This document shows, in pieces, positions 49,775 through 50,254 of a stretch of 50,254 nt of DNA (within the stretch, counting starts at the first letter, position 1; each line of letters begins with the position of its first letter). The stretch covers positions 1 through 50,254 of the forward strand of contig JAHFHZ010000005.1 of assembly GCA_023246715.1 (NCBI GenBank). Direction: 5' to 3'. A program made the position numbers and the translations under genes. The notes under the pieces were generated by a model. That model had not been told where the DNA came from, did not search any database, and was given only the letters and a program-made list of their open reading frames with translations. This stretch comes from Candidatus Magasanikiibacteriota bacterium (GTDB taxonomy: Bacteria; Patescibacteriota; Patescibacteriia; Magasanikbacterales; GWA2-37-8).

Positions 49775-50254
49775 ATGCCCGATTTATTCGATCGCAACTA
49801 TCTTTCTTCTTTGGCCGAGCGTTATGGCGTGCACCCGTCGCGGTCGTATGGCCAGAATTTTTTAATAGAGCGCCGCCCAGTTGAACAAGCAATAGCGGCG
49901 GCTGAATTAAAAACAAGCGATACGGTAGTGGAAATTGGTCCCGGGTTTGGCGCGTTGACGCTCGCGATCGCGCCTGCCGTGCGCGAGGTACAGGCGTATG
50001 AAATCGAACAGCAATTAAAGCCGTATTGGGAAAATGTTTTGAATCAGTACCGCAACATTAAGCTGATTTGGGGGAACGCCTTACAGAAATTCAGCGCGGA
50101 GCAGGCGGGGTACAAGGTAGTGGCGAATTTGCCATATCAGATTACCTCGCCAATTTTGCGGTTGTTTTTGGAGCAGGCGCAGCCACCGGATTTATTGGTG
50201 TGTATGGTGCAAAAAGAAGTTGCCGAGCGAATTTGCGTGGAGCCTGGGCAATTA
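49775..50254 (+). CDS. rsmA: 16S rRNA dimethyladenosine transferase, cut by window end
   Basis: RsmA/KsgA dimethylates two adjacent adenines near the 3' end of 16S rRNA. The 160 residues present show SRSYGQNFLIERRPVEQAI, the SAM motif VVEIGPGFGALTLAI, the acidic AYEIEQ and the catalytic NLPYQITSPIL. The frame runs past 50254. It begins 5 bases after the glycosidase-like gene. Confidence 0.94.
   Translation, partial: MPDLFDRNYLSSLAERYGVHPSRSYGQNFLIERRPVEQAIAAAELKTSDTVVEIGPGFGALTLAIAPAVREVQAYEIEQQLKPYWENVLNQYRNIKLIWGNALQKFSAEQAGYKVVANLPYQITSPILRLFLEQAQPPDLLVCMVQKEVAERICVEPGQL

Overview
The window looks like a piece of a Candidate Phyla Radiation (Patescibacteria) chromosome. The evidence is gene content. 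There is a compact housekeeping set (RNase J, RNase Y, IF-2, NusA, GroES/GroEL, RF-2, LeuRS, YidC, SecG, Sua5/TsaC, RsmA). There are surface proteins with AWGENLGWINF-type and tail-fibre-like repeats, a ComEC split into a membrane part and a separate metallohydrolase part, and almost no biosynthetic genes. I cannot assign an order. UGA is a normal stop here (RF-2 is encoded and UGA ends several genes), so this is not an SR1/Gracilibacteria-type code.

Layout. 1-1.9 kb: a small secreted protein, signal peptidase I and a membrane protein around a palindromic divergent promoter. 2-3.5 kb: a response regulator and histidine kinase. 3.5-8.9 kb: a four-gene minus-strand cell-surface operon led by a 919-residue tail-fibre-like protein. 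9.2-13.5 kb: a copper module (CsoR, CopA, an HMA-TauE/SafE fusion, a cupredoxin) with a clear operator. 13.6-21.3 kb: tRNA-Glu, RNase J, tRNA-Leu, an oligopeptide-binding protein with an in-frame stop, SecG, HU and RNase Y. 23.9-31 kb: IF-2, thioredoxin, a DUF4349-like protein, glutamate dehydrogenase, Fpg and an inositol monophosphatase. 31.5-39.8 kb: LeuRS, an MBL hydrolase, split ComEC with a methyltransferase between its parts, and an L,D-transpeptidase. 40-50.25 kb: NusA, YidC, a nucleotidyltransferase-fold protein, an O-antigen ligase-like protein, GroES/GroEL under CIRCE, RF-2, TsaC, a glycosidase-like protein and the start of RsmA.

Three things stand out. (1) LeuRS is 1229 residues instead of about 800. 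It carries a complete Nudix domain, a complete serine-hydrolase (RBBP9/YdeN-like) domain with its triad, and three palindromic repeat elements translated in frame; a fourth such element lies in frame in comEC. (2) Four short, visibly G+C-rich and otherwise alien cassettes (14.0, 21.8-23.6, 29.5 and 39.8 kb) sit between housekeeping genes. They encode lipoproteins, a cysteine-rich exported protein and an unknown protein. They are driven by TTGACA-N17 promoters like those of native genes, three of them with the same TGCTAG extended -10 as rny. Two have rrn-like boxA motifs and hairpins in their leaders, and one is frameshifted. (3) Two intergenic regions have divergent promoters sharing one TTGTCAA -35 block. 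One of these, between groEL and prfB, appears to drive a short structured antisense-strand RNA.
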